Assembly (NCBI RefSeq): GCF_003226325.1
Contig: NZ_PDOD01000006.1
Span: forward strand, 62,001-126,000
Direction of reading: 5' to 3'
DNA from: Salipaludibacillus keqinensis
GTDB lineage: Bacteria; Bacillota; Bacilli; Bacillales; Salisediminibacteriaceae
Length of the DNA stretch: 64,000 nucleotides
Both the position numbers and the translations under genes were made by a program. Below are positions 36,977-44,973 of this stretch, piece after piece (within the stretch, counting starts at the first letter, position 1; each line of letters starts with the position of its first letter). The notes under the pieces are model-generated. The model searched no databases. It saw only the letters and a list, made by a program, of their open reading frames with translations, and was not told the DNA's origin.

Positions 36977-37783
36977 TTACGGCTTTTTCAATATTTTTAA
37001 ATAGCTGCGACATACAGTCTCAAATAAGATTAGAAACAGAACAGGTAACAGAGCGAACATGACTGTGAAACTTGCAATTACCGCTTCATCCGCACTTGAG
37101 AAAAAGGGGTAATAAATCATTGGTAACGTAGAGACCCTTCCCCCACCGATTATCGCTGTTAACACATATTGACTTAATGAAATCACAAATACTAACAGCG
37201 CCGCACTGCGAATACTTGGTGCCATCAACGGAATAATGACCGTCCAAAAGACCGTTGCTCTTCTAGCACCTAGCACTGCTCCTTGCTCTTCCCAATCATT
37301 ATTTAGACGGTCGAAGCCAGCCTTTAAGACTCGAATGGCGTACGGAAGGGTTGGTAATAAGTGAATAAGAATAACCCCACTTAAATTATCGGTTAGTCCC
37401 AACCTGATCATCGGTATATGTAACCCCATCGCTACGGCTAAAACGGGCACAAGAATGGGTAAGATTAGCAAGGATTCGATCATGGTTTTCCCTTTAAATT
37501 CATACCTGCTAAGAGAATAAGCTGCTGGAGTAGCAATGAGAAAATTAAATATCACAACTGCCCCTCCAATCACAACCGTATTTATGAGCGATTGATAAAT
37601 CCGTGGATCGCGGAAGGCTACCTCCCATGCCCGAATATCGATCCCACTAGGGGACAAGTTGGGCCATTGCCAACCAAAACTGATACTTTTAGCGAACATG
37701 AAAAAAATCGGTATCACAAACATGATGGCGAAAAGAAGGAGAAAGAGTCCTTGTAATAATACACGCTTTCTATTTTCGTTCAT
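36977..37783 (-). CDS. ABC transporter permease (second subunit, YnjC C-terminal half-like)
   Basis: A 268-residue membrane subunit with six helices. The EAA loop is WEEQGAVLGARRATVFWTVI (about 168-187), which docks on the ATPase. Its start overlaps the preceding permease stop by four bases. The E. coli equivalent is a single fused protein of about 510 residues; here two genes encode the halves. The type is iron/thiamine/polyamine-like (BPD superfamily). Confidence 0.87.
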   Translation of the reverse strand: MNENRKRVLLQGLFLLLFAIMFVIPIFFMFAKSISFGWQWPNLSPSGIDIRAWEVAFRDPRIYQSLINTVVIGGAVVIFNFLIATPAAYSLSRYEFKGKTMIESLLILPILVPVLAVAMGLHIPMIRLGLTDNLSGVILIHLLPTLPYAIRVLKAGFDRLNNDWEEQGAVLGARRATVFWTVIIPLMAPSIRSAALLVFVISLSQYVLTAIIGGGRVSTLPMIYYPFFSSADEAVIASFTVMFALLPVLFLILFETVCRSYLKILKKP

Positions 37784-38658
37784 ATCTCCTCCCTCCTAAC
37801 AGTCCATTTTTTTCTCCAGCGCCGGGAAAAAGTCAGTATTAGTATCGCTGCAAAGAGTGAAACAATGGAGAGGCACACCATCATTGCCTGAGCAAGAGGA
37901 CGGTTTACCCATGCTGCCTGATAAAACCAGTCATAAGCAAGGACGGGAAGCATTTTCGGGTAGGTTACACCTAATAGAGCAGGTACTTCAAAAGCTCCGA
38001 GAATAAACACAAATAGTATAAGAAAGACTTCTATTGAAACGGGCCAAACCCAGGGAAACTCAACGGTCTTAAATACGGTCCACTTGCTCCCACCCAATGT
38101 CCGACTTACATCTTCATACCTTAAGTCCATCTCTTGATAAACCGGCAATAACATCAAAATAACAAAGGGAATCTCTTTCCAAATATAAGTAAAAATCACA
38201 CCTAAATAAAAAGGATCATTCACCATAACAGGGAATTCTCCAATACTTCCAATCCATCCTAACTGATAGAACATCGAAGAAACCCACCCACTAGGGGAAA
38301 ATAACAAAAAGACAAGGTATGCCGCCACGAAATGGGGGATTAACATCGGTAACCAAGCAAGAAACTTCCAGTGATCCTTTCTAAAAAGACGGACCATCGT
38401 TCTTGTTAAATACAACCCTACCAAAATAGAAATGACCGTCGAAACAGCAGCTACCCAAATGCTTATGCCTAAAGCTTGTAAAAACGTATTGTTTTGCCAA
38501 AGTTCAATATAGTAATAAAAGTCCCCTTCGTTTTCAGGCGTCGAAAGACTCTCCACAATAGCGCTAAACAAGCCATAGCCCACTAAACAAGCCACAATTA
38601 TTAGACCTGGGAGCAAAAAGAGGTACGGTCGAAACTTATGGGCTTTATTACTGAACAA
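37780..38658 (-). CDS. ABC transporter permease (first subunit, YnjC N-terminal half-like)
   Basis: A permease of about 293 residues with six helices and EAA loop YEDVSRTLGGSKWTVFKTVEF. The start is uncertain. TTG 38658, overlapping the binding-protein stop by 11 bases with GGGAG seven bases upstream, gives a normal N-terminus (FSNKAHKFRPYLFLLPG). An ATG at 38691 and a longer frame to 38748 also exist but push further into the binding-protein gene. It is translationally coupled to both neighbours. Confidence 0.85.
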   Translation of the reverse strand: MFSNKAHKFRPYLFLLPGLIIVACLVGYGLFSAIVESLSTPENEGDFYYYIELWQNNTFLQALGISIWVAAVSTVISILVGLYLTRTMVRLFRKDHWKFLAWLPMLIPHFVAAYLVFLLFSPSGWVSSMFYQLGWIGSIGEFPVMVNDPFYLGVIFTYIWKEIPFVILMLLPVYQEMDLRYEDVSRTLGGSKWTVFKTVEFPWVWPVSIEVFLILFVFILGAFEVPALLGVTYPKMLPVLAYDWFYQAAWVNRPLAQAMMVCLSIVSLFAAILILTFSRRWRKKWTVRREEI

Positions 38659-39859
38659 CTTGTTGCTCCCAGTTCTCAGTAATCCAATCATGATACCTTG
38701 CATCCAATTCTGGAAGAATATCCTTGTTTTGAACGATGGTTGGGCCACTCATGTCTTCTAGTTCCTGTAGCTCCTCCTCAGAAAGAAGTGATGTGTCCAA
38801 TACCGACCCTTCTCCCCACATGCTTGGGTCTATCTTTTGAATTTGTGCCTCTTGAGAAATCAAAAAGTTTATTGCAACCATCGCCCCTTCAGGCTCTGGA
38901 CTATTAAATGGAACACTCAAATAATGCGTGTTACTAATGGATCCTGGTTCAATTACAACCGTTTCTGTAGAAGGTGAGAACACCCCGTCTTCTATCAAAC
39001 TTTCTGCTCGATGCTCGTTAAACCCCATTGTAAAAGCAACCTCACCACTAGCATATAGTTGATCCAGTTGAGCAAGACTTTCTGGATAGGTGTTCCCTTG
39101 TCGCCATAGTGAATCTTTGAATTCTGTCAGTCTCTCCCATATATCCTCGCCATTCTCTTCTAACCATTCTTCATTAAACGTTTCAAGCAACGCAGGATCG
39201 TCAGCAATATCATACATAATGTGACGAATAAAGCCATTACCTGTGAAGTCTGTTGGGTTAGGGTACGTAAATTGTCCAGGATGGTCGATGGACCACTGGA
39301 CCAGTTCTTCAATGGATGAAGGGGGATCGGAAACTATCTCCGAGTTATACTGATATGCAAACTGCACATTTCCCCATGGAACTTGATGACCATCGATTTC
39401 TGTTCCCATATCCATATGAATAAATGGGGCTTCATCTCCAATAGATGATTCCATATTTGGCAATAAAGAAGCAAAGTCTCCGTACAACAAATCGTTGTTC
39501 TTGGCACTTCTAAAATTTTCACCATTTATCCAAAGAATATCGGCCGTGCCTTCTTCTTGACCAGCTTGTTTTTCCGTCATTAGTTTAGACAAGAAGTCCT
39601 GTGCATCCATCGGATAGCGATTTAACGTGACATCATACTGTTCTTGTAAAGCAGGAGCAACATAGTCGTCAATATAACGATTAATGCCATCGTCTCCTCC
39701 CCACATATAGATTCCTACTTCTGAGCCTTCCGCTTCAGAAGCTATCTCTTCCCAACTTGCCTCACTTAAGTTCTCATTTGTATTTGTATTCTCATTGCCA
39801 GAACTACATCCGACGAGGGACATAGTAATTAAGACTAGTAAGGCCACAATATTAATCAT
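38648..39859 (-). CDS. ABC transporter substrate-binding lipoprotein (YnjB-like)
   Basis: A lipoprotein of about 403 residues (lipobox MSLVGC) of the extracellular solute-binding family 1 type. It has a short Asn/Thr-rich linker, then a two-lobed binding fold starting IYMWGGDDGINRYIDDYVAP. The sequence type and the following permease, permease, ATPase and phosphatidyltransferase genes resemble the E. coli ynjBCD-F set. The ligand is not known for either. The start is ATG 39859, 12 bases after AGGTGG; an in-frame GTG at 39871 touches that box. The upstream region carries a GTAAGT/ACTTAC dyad inside a likely promoter. Confidence 0.87.
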   Translation of the reverse strand: MINIVALLVLITMSLVGCSSGNENTNTNENLSEASWEEIASEAEGSEVGIYMWGGDDGINRYIDDYVAPALQEQYDVTLNRYPMDAQDFLSKLMTEKQAGQEEGTADILWINGENFRSAKNNDLLYGDFASLLPNMESSIGDEAPFIHMDMGTEIDGHQVPWGNVQFAYQYNSEIVSDPPSSIEELVQWSIDHPGQFTYPNPTDFTGNGFIRHIMYDIADDPALLETFNEEWLEENGEDIWERLTEFKDSLWRQGNTYPESLAQLDQLYASGEVAFTMGFNEHRAESLIEDGVFSPSTETVVIEPGSISNTHYLSVPFNSPEPEGAMVAINFLISQEAQIQKIDPSMWGEGSVLDTSLLSEEELQELEDMSGPTIVQNKDILPELDARYHDWITENWEQQVVQ

Positions 39860-40137
39860 AGATTCATCCACTCCACCTGTTAGTTAACTCCATGCCCTAT
39901 AGAATGAAATAATAATAGTCGTAAGAGAGTTGTTATTATTGTAACTCTAGATAGATTGTATAAAAAGTAAGTTTACTTACATTAACCAAATAATGCTCGA
40001 CAAACATGATTACTACTCTCTCTATTAGAGAAAGTCATACACGATAAAGGAAAATTCGTTTTACTTTAAGCTATCTTCTACCTATAGTCTATCATGAAGA
40101 TCTTATCAATTTGTAAAGTTAACAGGTAATAATAGAA
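39860..40137. other. Upstream region of the ABC importer
   Basis: No ORF. Besides the promoter/dyad element listed separately, it is AT-rich with no other clear signal. Confidence 0.5.
39958..39986 (-). promoter_or_regulatory. Possible promoter with embedded operator upstream of the ABC importer
   Basis: On the minus strand TTAATG, 17 bases, then TATACA form a weak promoter. GTAAGT-TT-ACTTAC (39967-39980), a perfect 6+6 dyad, fills the spacer. Its position fits a repressor or a MerR-type factor. No regulator gene is adjacent. Confidence 0.45.
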
Positions 40138-40138
40138 G

Positions 40139-40170
40139 AAAAAACGCCCGAGCATGATGCTCGAACGCTA
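40139..40170 (-). terminator. Terminator after the TVP38-family gene
   Basis: On the minus strand GCGTTCGAGCAT pairs with ATGCTCGGGCG and runs into TTTTTT. It separates the redox half of the cluster from the ABC importer half. Confidence 0.8.
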
Positions 40171-40197
40171 TTCCATGATTCAAGGCTCATCTCCCGT

Positions 40198-40896
40198 TTA
40201 AGAGGTTTTTTTCAATTCATTCATATCAATGCCTTTTTTCTTAGCTAAATATTTAGGAATCAATGAAACGAGGAAGAGAACTACTCCAGCACCGGCAAAC
40301 TGCATCATTAAATTCATTGAAATGCCTTCACGTACGATTTGCCCTGCCATATAAGCATAAATGAAAGCGCCAGGTGCCATTGTGACAAATGAGACTGCTG
40401 TGTACTTCACAAAATTCAAACTGGTCAAACCATAAGCATAGTTCTGGACATTATAAGGAAATACAGGCACAAGTCTTGTAAGGATCAAGAAGCTAATTCC
40501 ATTCTCCTCTACTCCTTTATCCACCTTGTCAAAGATCGCATTCCCCTTGAACTTTTTTACAATCATATCTCTTGCTAAATATTTCGCTACAAGAAATGCT
40601 GCAGCTGCTCCCAAAGTGGCACCAATAAGAGCAAGGATCCCCCCGACAACCGAACCAAATGTAATACCGGCTACAATTGTTAAGACGGCTCCCGGCAACA
40701 TAAATACAGCTACTGCTATAAAAACGATAATAAAGATCAAGTAACCCAACATTCCGAAACTATTGATAAATTCTTGCATAGCTGTCACATCTTGCAATCG
40801 GTTCACAAGACCCGTCTGCCATGCTATAAAGAGCACAGTTCCAATAGCAGCAATTAAAGAAACGAGTTTGATAGCTGATTTATTTTTCGCACTCAT
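40198..40896 (-). CDS. TVP38/TMEM64 (DedA-like) membrane protein, YdjX/YdjZ-like
   Basis: A protein of about 232 residues with five to six hydrophobic segments. It contains the SNARE-associated (VTT/DedA) core, including FMLPGAVLTIVAGITFG and the conserved TRLVPVFPYNVQNYAYGLT. DedA/VTT proteins are linked to phospholipid scrambling or flipping and to proton-coupled transport. The start ATG 40896 follows AGGAGTG; an upstream in-frame ATG lies on the rhodanese stop. It is last in the redox operon before a terminator. E. coli has two such proteins (YdjX and YdjZ) in the analogous cluster. Confidence 0.87.
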   Translation of the reverse strand: MSAKNKSAIKLVSLIAAIGTVLFIAWQTGLVNRLQDVTAMQEFINSFGMLGYLIFIIVFIAVAVFMLPGAVLTIVAGITFGSVVGGILALIGATLGAAAAFLVAKYLARDMIVKKFKGNAIFDKVDKGVEENGISFLILTRLVPVFPYNVQNYAYGLTSLNFVKYTAVSFVTMAPGAFIYAYMAGQIVREGISMNLMMQFAGAGVVLFLVSLIPKYLAKKKGIDMNELKKTS

Positions 40897-40909
40897 AGAG
40901 GTCACTCCT

Positions 40910-41899
40910 TTACTCATGGTTTTCTGTTTTTTCTATCATATCACTATCTTCATCTTGGTAGACCCCGTAAGACCACTCGATCCATGAGCCATCATAGTTA
41001 AGGGCTTCCTCATGGCCCATAGCATGTGTTAACACAAGCCATGTATATGCTGATCGAACGCCTGACTGACAATAGGAAATGACCGTCTGATCCTTGGATA
41101 AAACATCCCCGTAAATTTCTTCAAGTTCATCTAATGGCTTGATCGTGCCATCTTCAGCTGTTGCTTCAGAGTATTCAATAAAAGTGGATCCTTTAATCTT
41201 CCCAGGACCTTCCGCGCCACTCAAAGTCGTGGATCCTTCTTCTTCATCTTTAGCTCTTGTATCAAGGATAAGATAACGTTCATTGTCTACTGCTTCTTTT
41301 ACTGTTTCTAAAGAGGCATTAAATGCTTCTTCGTTGAAATCAGGAGCTTCATAGGCCGTCTCCGGTCTTATCCCAATTTCTTCAGGATCAGATGTTTCAT
41401 ATCCTGCTCCGATCCAGACATTAATTCCTCCGTCTAATAAGCGAACATCTTCATGACCAAGCATTTCTAATTGCCAGAACAGTCTCGCTGAATCATGCTG
41501 GTCGTTGGCAGCATAAGTAACAATCGTCGTATCTTCCTTTACTCCAAAAGAACCCAATAAAGCTTCCATTTCCTCTATCGAGTTCGCCATGCCTCCATAA
41601 GGATAAGCGTCAGTTCCAGAATAGTTCGGACGCCATACCTCAAAAGATCCTGGTATTGCTCCGCCTCTTTCATCCATTGTACCGATCACCACTACATCTT
41701 TCGCATCATCTTCCATTAACTGATGTAATGATTCAGCTGTAATAAAAACTTCCGGGTTTGCATATTCATTAATTTTTTCCTGCTGCACGGATAAATCAAC
41801 CTCCTGAGCATCAATTCCTGTTACGGAAAAATAAACAATAATCCCCAAAATCAACACGGCTAAACTACTAAAGCTGATCATTTTTAATTTTTTACCCAT
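40910..41899 (-). CDS. Exported two-domain rhodanese (YnjE/SseA-type sulfurtransferase)
   Basis: A 329-residue protein. An N-terminal hydrophobic segment (about 7-28) acts as a signal or anchor. Two rhodanese domains follow: the first (about 45-165) lacks the catalytic Cys (VTYAANDQHD), and the second (about 185-320) has it in VISYCQSGVRS. This inactive-plus-active pattern is normal. E. coli YnjE is also exported and carries sulfane sulfur. The gene lies 55 bases after the iron-sulfur protein gene and overlaps the TVP38 gene region only at its stop. The sulfur donor and acceptor are unknown. Confidence 0.87.
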   Translation of the reverse strand: MGKKLKMISFSSLAVLILGIIVYFSVTGIDAQEVDLSVQQEKINEYANPEVFITAESLHQLMEDDAKDVVVIGTMDERGGAIPGSFEVWRPNYSGTDAYPYGGMANSIEEMEALLGSFGVKEDTTIVTYAANDQHDSARLFWQLEMLGHEDVRLLDGGINVWIGAGYETSDPEEIGIRPETAYEAPDFNEEAFNASLETVKEAVDNERYLILDTRAKDEEEGSTTLSGAEGPGKIKGSTFIEYSEATAEDGTIKPLDELEEIYGDVLSKDQTVISYCQSGVRSAYTWLVLTHAMGHEEALNYDGSWIEWSYGVYQDEDSDMIEKTENHE

Positions 41900-41954
41900 G
41901 ACTAGTGCCTCCTTTTTTGCTCACTATTTCACATTTATTACCTGAACGAACAGA

Positions 41955-42728
41955 CTATGCTTTAACAACTTTTCTAACGGCATGTTTTGATTTATAACGA
42001 TTAATCCAAGATTTTGCCGGACTAGACAACACATCTTCCGGGGCCGGTTCTTCGTTATAGATAACAGGTCCCCATAAAAGATCTAAAATATGGAAAGCCT
42101 TTTTGCCTGCCTTCATTAACGATGAACGACAAGCCGCACAGTAAACAACCACATAGTCACTGTCAAAATCGTTACCACGCCGTTTCATGACGCGCATGGC
42201 CAGGTCTGGATTTGCCGGGACAATCATTCCTCCAAAACCACAGCAACGGGCCTTTTCTCGTGAGAATTCACTTTCTTCTACTCTGTATCCTAATTCTGAG
42301 AGAATCCACCTTATACCGTCTTGAATCTCTTTCTCGTATCGCGTCGAACATGAGTCATGGATAGCAAAAACCACATCACTCACGGACCCTTTTCCTTTTA
42401 CTTCTTCAGGAAGACCTATTCTAGGAAGTAATGTCCAAAGAGATTCCACATTCGTATGGTCACTCGTTTCTTTTATCGTTTTATAACAGTTTTGACATGC
42501 CACAACCATCATTTCAATTCCCACATCATCAATGTCTTTCTGAAGACCTGCAAATCTCTCCTTGAATTTATCCTCTTGACCTAGAGCTTTCGTTCCTTTA
42601 CCACAGCATTTTTGAACACCTCCTAAATCCGGATAAACCATTTTCAAGTATTCCATCGTTTTTTTCACGCCTTCAGGTGTATAAGAAGGCAACGAACACC
42701 CTGGCATGAAACCCATTTTTTGTGTCAT
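41955..42728 (-). CDS. CCG-domain (heterodisulfide reductase HdrB/HdrD-like) iron-sulfur protein
   Basis: A 257-residue cytoplasmic protein with two cysteine-rich CCG domains: KCCGKG with ACQNC, and RCCGFGG with YCAAC. In HdrB/HdrD each CCG domain holds a noncubane [4Fe-4S] cluster that splits disulfides; GlpC, LutA and SdhE use related domains. A third motif, DSCSTRYE, follows the pattern of the second cluster. It starts one base after the flavin subunit gene, so the two should form one complex moving electrons from NAD(P)H to a disulfide- or sulfur-type acceptor (inference). Confidence 0.85.
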   Translation of the reverse strand: MTQKMGFMPGCSLPSYTPEGVKKTMEYLKMVYPDLGGVQKCCGKGTKALGQEDKFKERFAGLQKDIDDVGIEMMVVACQNCYKTIKETSDHTNVESLWTLLPRIGLPEEVKGKGSVSDVVFAIHDSCSTRYEKEIQDGIRWILSELGYRVEESEFSREKARCCGFGGMIVPANPDLAMRVMKRRGNDFDSDYVVVYCAACRSSLMKAGKKAFHILDLLWGPVIYNEEPAPEDVLSSPAKSWINRYKSKHAVRKVVKA

Positions 42729-42729
42729 G

Positions 42730-44514
42730 CTATTTCACTCCCTTCACCTTTGTGCAAAACACTTTAGAAAAGCCGAGCATTTGGTGTATTTCAATGGCTT
42801 TATGTCCCTCCATAGGGGACTTTCCATCGTTATGAAGAATAAAGTCTTTCCTCATTCCCATAAATGCTTCCCCTATCTGATAATCATTCGGACATACATG
42901 AGTACATCCTCCACACATATTGCAGGAATAAGGAATCACCGGATCAATTTCACCTTTATCAATAAATTCACTGAAAAGATCTTGTGGACACTCTGTAAAA
43001 TCATTTAGCATGATGCACTCAGTCATACATAGTTTGCACTCACATTGAATACACCGCGATGCTTCTTTTTTTGCTTGCTCTTCGGTATATCCTAAATCAT
43101 AAGGAAGAAAGTCTCGTTTACGTTCCCTAGCCTCCCTATGGTTACCAGATGTCCTCGGCAGATTGACGGTTCCTTTAGGAAGAGGAACATCAAGGCGGGT
43201 CTTATAGCTCAATTCCTTTTTTATATGCCGAGCTTTATTTAAATCTCTGTTCTGCAGATATCTGTCTACAGATTTTGCTGCCTTTCTCCCCAACGCCATG
43301 GCTTCTACCACAATCACTCCGCCACTAGCATCTCCTGCTACAAACACATCTGAGAGCTTCGTAGCTAACGTATCCGGGTTAACATCGTAACGACCTCCAC
43401 CTTGTTGTTCAAGGAGTCCACCAGTAATGTCTTCCACCTGTTGCCCTGTAGCAAAAATCACCGTATCCACTTCTATTTCTTTTGTTTCGTCGGTAAATGT
43501 TGGAGCAAAACGACCTTCTTCATTAAAAACGGAAGCTACTTTTTTCAAGCGAATACTGGAAACTGCTCCGTGCTCGTTCTTAACGATTTCATCGGTGCCC
43601 CATCCATTATTAAATTTCACATCTTCTTCAAGGGACTCCTCAATCTCCGCTTGACTGGCTGGAAGGTTATTCCTGTCTTCAAGACTGATTAAGAAAACTT
43701 CATCGCAACCAATTCTCCAAGAGGACCTTGCACAGTCCATTGCAACATCTCCACCACCTACGATCGCAATCCTCTTTCCGCCACGAACAAACTTATGAGT
43801 AAAGCTTATTTCTTTTAAGAACTCCACAGCATGGAAAACACCTTTTGCCTCTTTCCCCTGTACTGGAGGGAGATTACCTTTATGGGCACCGTGTGCAAGA
43901 ATGATAGCATCATATATTACCCTTAGTTCATCAAACGAGATATCTTTTCCTACTTCAACTCCCATTTGAAAAGACACACCTAAATCTTCTAAATAGCTAT
44001 ATTCGAAATCAATCACTTCTCGCGGGAGTCGATACTCTGGTATACCGACGCGCATCATGCCACCTACTACTTTTAGCTTGTCGTAAATAACTACAGCGTG
44101 CCCTTCTTTACGTAAGTCAATTGCCGCCTGTGCCCCAGCCGGACCTGCGCCGATCACAGCTACTTTCTTTCCGGTAGATGCTTTGACTTTCACATCCCAA
44201 AGTTCTTTATTGTCCGCTTTTTCAGCGACAAATCGTTTCAATCCCGCTACGGAGATCGCCTGACCAAATTCTGTATTTCTCCGGCAATCCACCTCGCAAG
44301 GGTGGGCACAAATCCTGCCGAGCGTATTAGGCAGAAATAATTTTTCGCGGATCGTTTCCATCGCTCCTTGATAATTTCCTCCTCCTATTTGAGCAACGTA
44401 TTTCTTCACATCTGTATGCATTGGACAAGCTGCTACACAGAATGCTTCTTCATGTCCCATACAGTTTTCTGCAATGTTTGAAGCTAAATCTACCACTTCT
44501 GTTCTAAATTCCAT
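42730..44514 (-). CDS. FAD/NAD(P)-dependent oxidoreductase with iron-sulfur domains (GltD-like)
   Basis: A flavoprotein of about 594 residues. The N-terminal cysteine domain (CMGHEEAFCVAACP...CAHPCEVDCRR, about 20-80) binds two [4Fe-4S] clusters as in glutamate synthase small subunits. The FAD site is VAVIGAGPAGAQAA (about 117). The NAD(P) site is IAIVGGGDVAMDCA (about 248). A further C-terminal ferredoxin-like part has CIQCECKLCMTEC and CNMCGGCTHVCP (about 490-555). This fits an NAD(P)H-fed electron module for the CCG partner. ATG 44514 follows AGGTGAGAGGG; an in-frame GTG at 44523 is inside that box. A Rex-like operator lies 23 bases upstream. Confidence 0.88.
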   Translation of the reverse strand: MEFRTEVVDLASNIAENCMGHEEAFCVAACPMHTDVKKYVAQIGGGNYQGAMETIREKLFLPNTLGRICAHPCEVDCRRNTEFGQAISVAGLKRFVAEKADNKELWDVKVKASTGKKVAVIGAGPAGAQAAIDLRKEGHAVVIYDKLKVVGGMMRVGIPEYRLPREVIDFEYSYLEDLGVSFQMGVEVGKDISFDELRVIYDAIILAHGAHKGNLPPVQGKEAKGVFHAVEFLKEISFTHKFVRGGKRIAIVGGGDVAMDCARSSWRIGCDEVFLISLEDRNNLPASQAEIEESLEEDVKFNNGWGTDEIVKNEHGAVSSIRLKKVASVFNEEGRFAPTFTDETKEIEVDTVIFATGQQVEDITGGLLEQQGGGRYDVNPDTLATKLSDVFVAGDASGGVIVVEAMALGRKAAKSVDRYLQNRDLNKARHIKKELSYKTRLDVPLPKGTVNLPRTSGNHREARERKRDFLPYDLGYTEEQAKKEASRCIQCECKLCMTECIMLNDFTECPQDLFSEFIDKGEIDPVIPYSCNMCGGCTHVCPNDYQIGEAFMGMRKDFILHNDGKSPMEGHKAIEIHQMLGFSKVFCTKVKGVK

Positions 44515-44536
44515 CCCTCTCACCTCTCAATCACTT

Positions 44537-44554
44537 TTGTGAAGTAATTCACAT
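44537..44554. promoter_or_regulatory. Rex-type redox operator (alternative: Fnr/Crp box)
   Basis: TTGTGAA-GTAA-TTCACA-T matches the Rex consensus TTGTGAA-N4-TTCACAA at every fixed position except the last. Rex is the NADH/NAD+-sensing repressor of Gram-positive fermentation and respiration genes. The same bases also read TGTGA-N6-TCACA, the Fnr/Crp half-site pair. The short distance to the gene start (about 23 bases) favours repression. Confidence 0.7.
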
Positions 44555-44933
44555 TTATCTTTTTAGAAAATAGCAGGAGTTAAACCCCTGCATGATTAAA
44601 AACTTCTCCACTAAAATAACCACATAACCACCATCTAAAACCGTTATGGTCGAGGCACTGAGTTTTTAACAATATTCAATAATGAGATTCGTTTTAACTT
44701 TTATGCTCACTATTGAACTTGATAAAATACCAATACCTCTATATCTAATTTATCAAATGTTTTTATGTTCTCCAGTGTTAATTTCGAATAGTCTGTGACA
44801 AATATGTAGACAAATTTCAACACAGTCTATACCCATCAATTCAGTGTGTTATTACTTTTTATACAGAATATGGATTATTATTTAAACACTTAAATGAATA
44901 TTCTTTAGATAAATTGTTTGTCTTTTGTTGCTG
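44555..44933. other. Divergent region between the redox operon and lytS
   Basis: It includes a 19-bp imperfect palindrome GCAGGGGTTTAACTCCTGC (minus strand, 44571-44589), which may be a second operator or a 5'-UTR hairpin. Otherwise it is AT-rich with no ORF. Confidence 0.45.
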
Positions 44934-44939
44934 TATAAT
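44934..44939 (+). promoter_or_regulatory. -10 box of the lytS promoter
   Basis: A perfect TATAAT, 35 bases before the lytS ATG. A matching -35 at 17 bases is poor (AAATTG), so activation or another -35 is possible. Confidence 0.45.
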
Positions 44940-44973
44940 AAGAAGTATGACGTTTATTCAGGAGGAAAATCAC

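Noticed and set aside
44569-44592. GCAGG...CCTGC palindrome as a terminator of a minus-strand transcript
   Set aside because: It lies upstream, not downstream, of the operon and lacks a proper T run; kept only as a note on the region.
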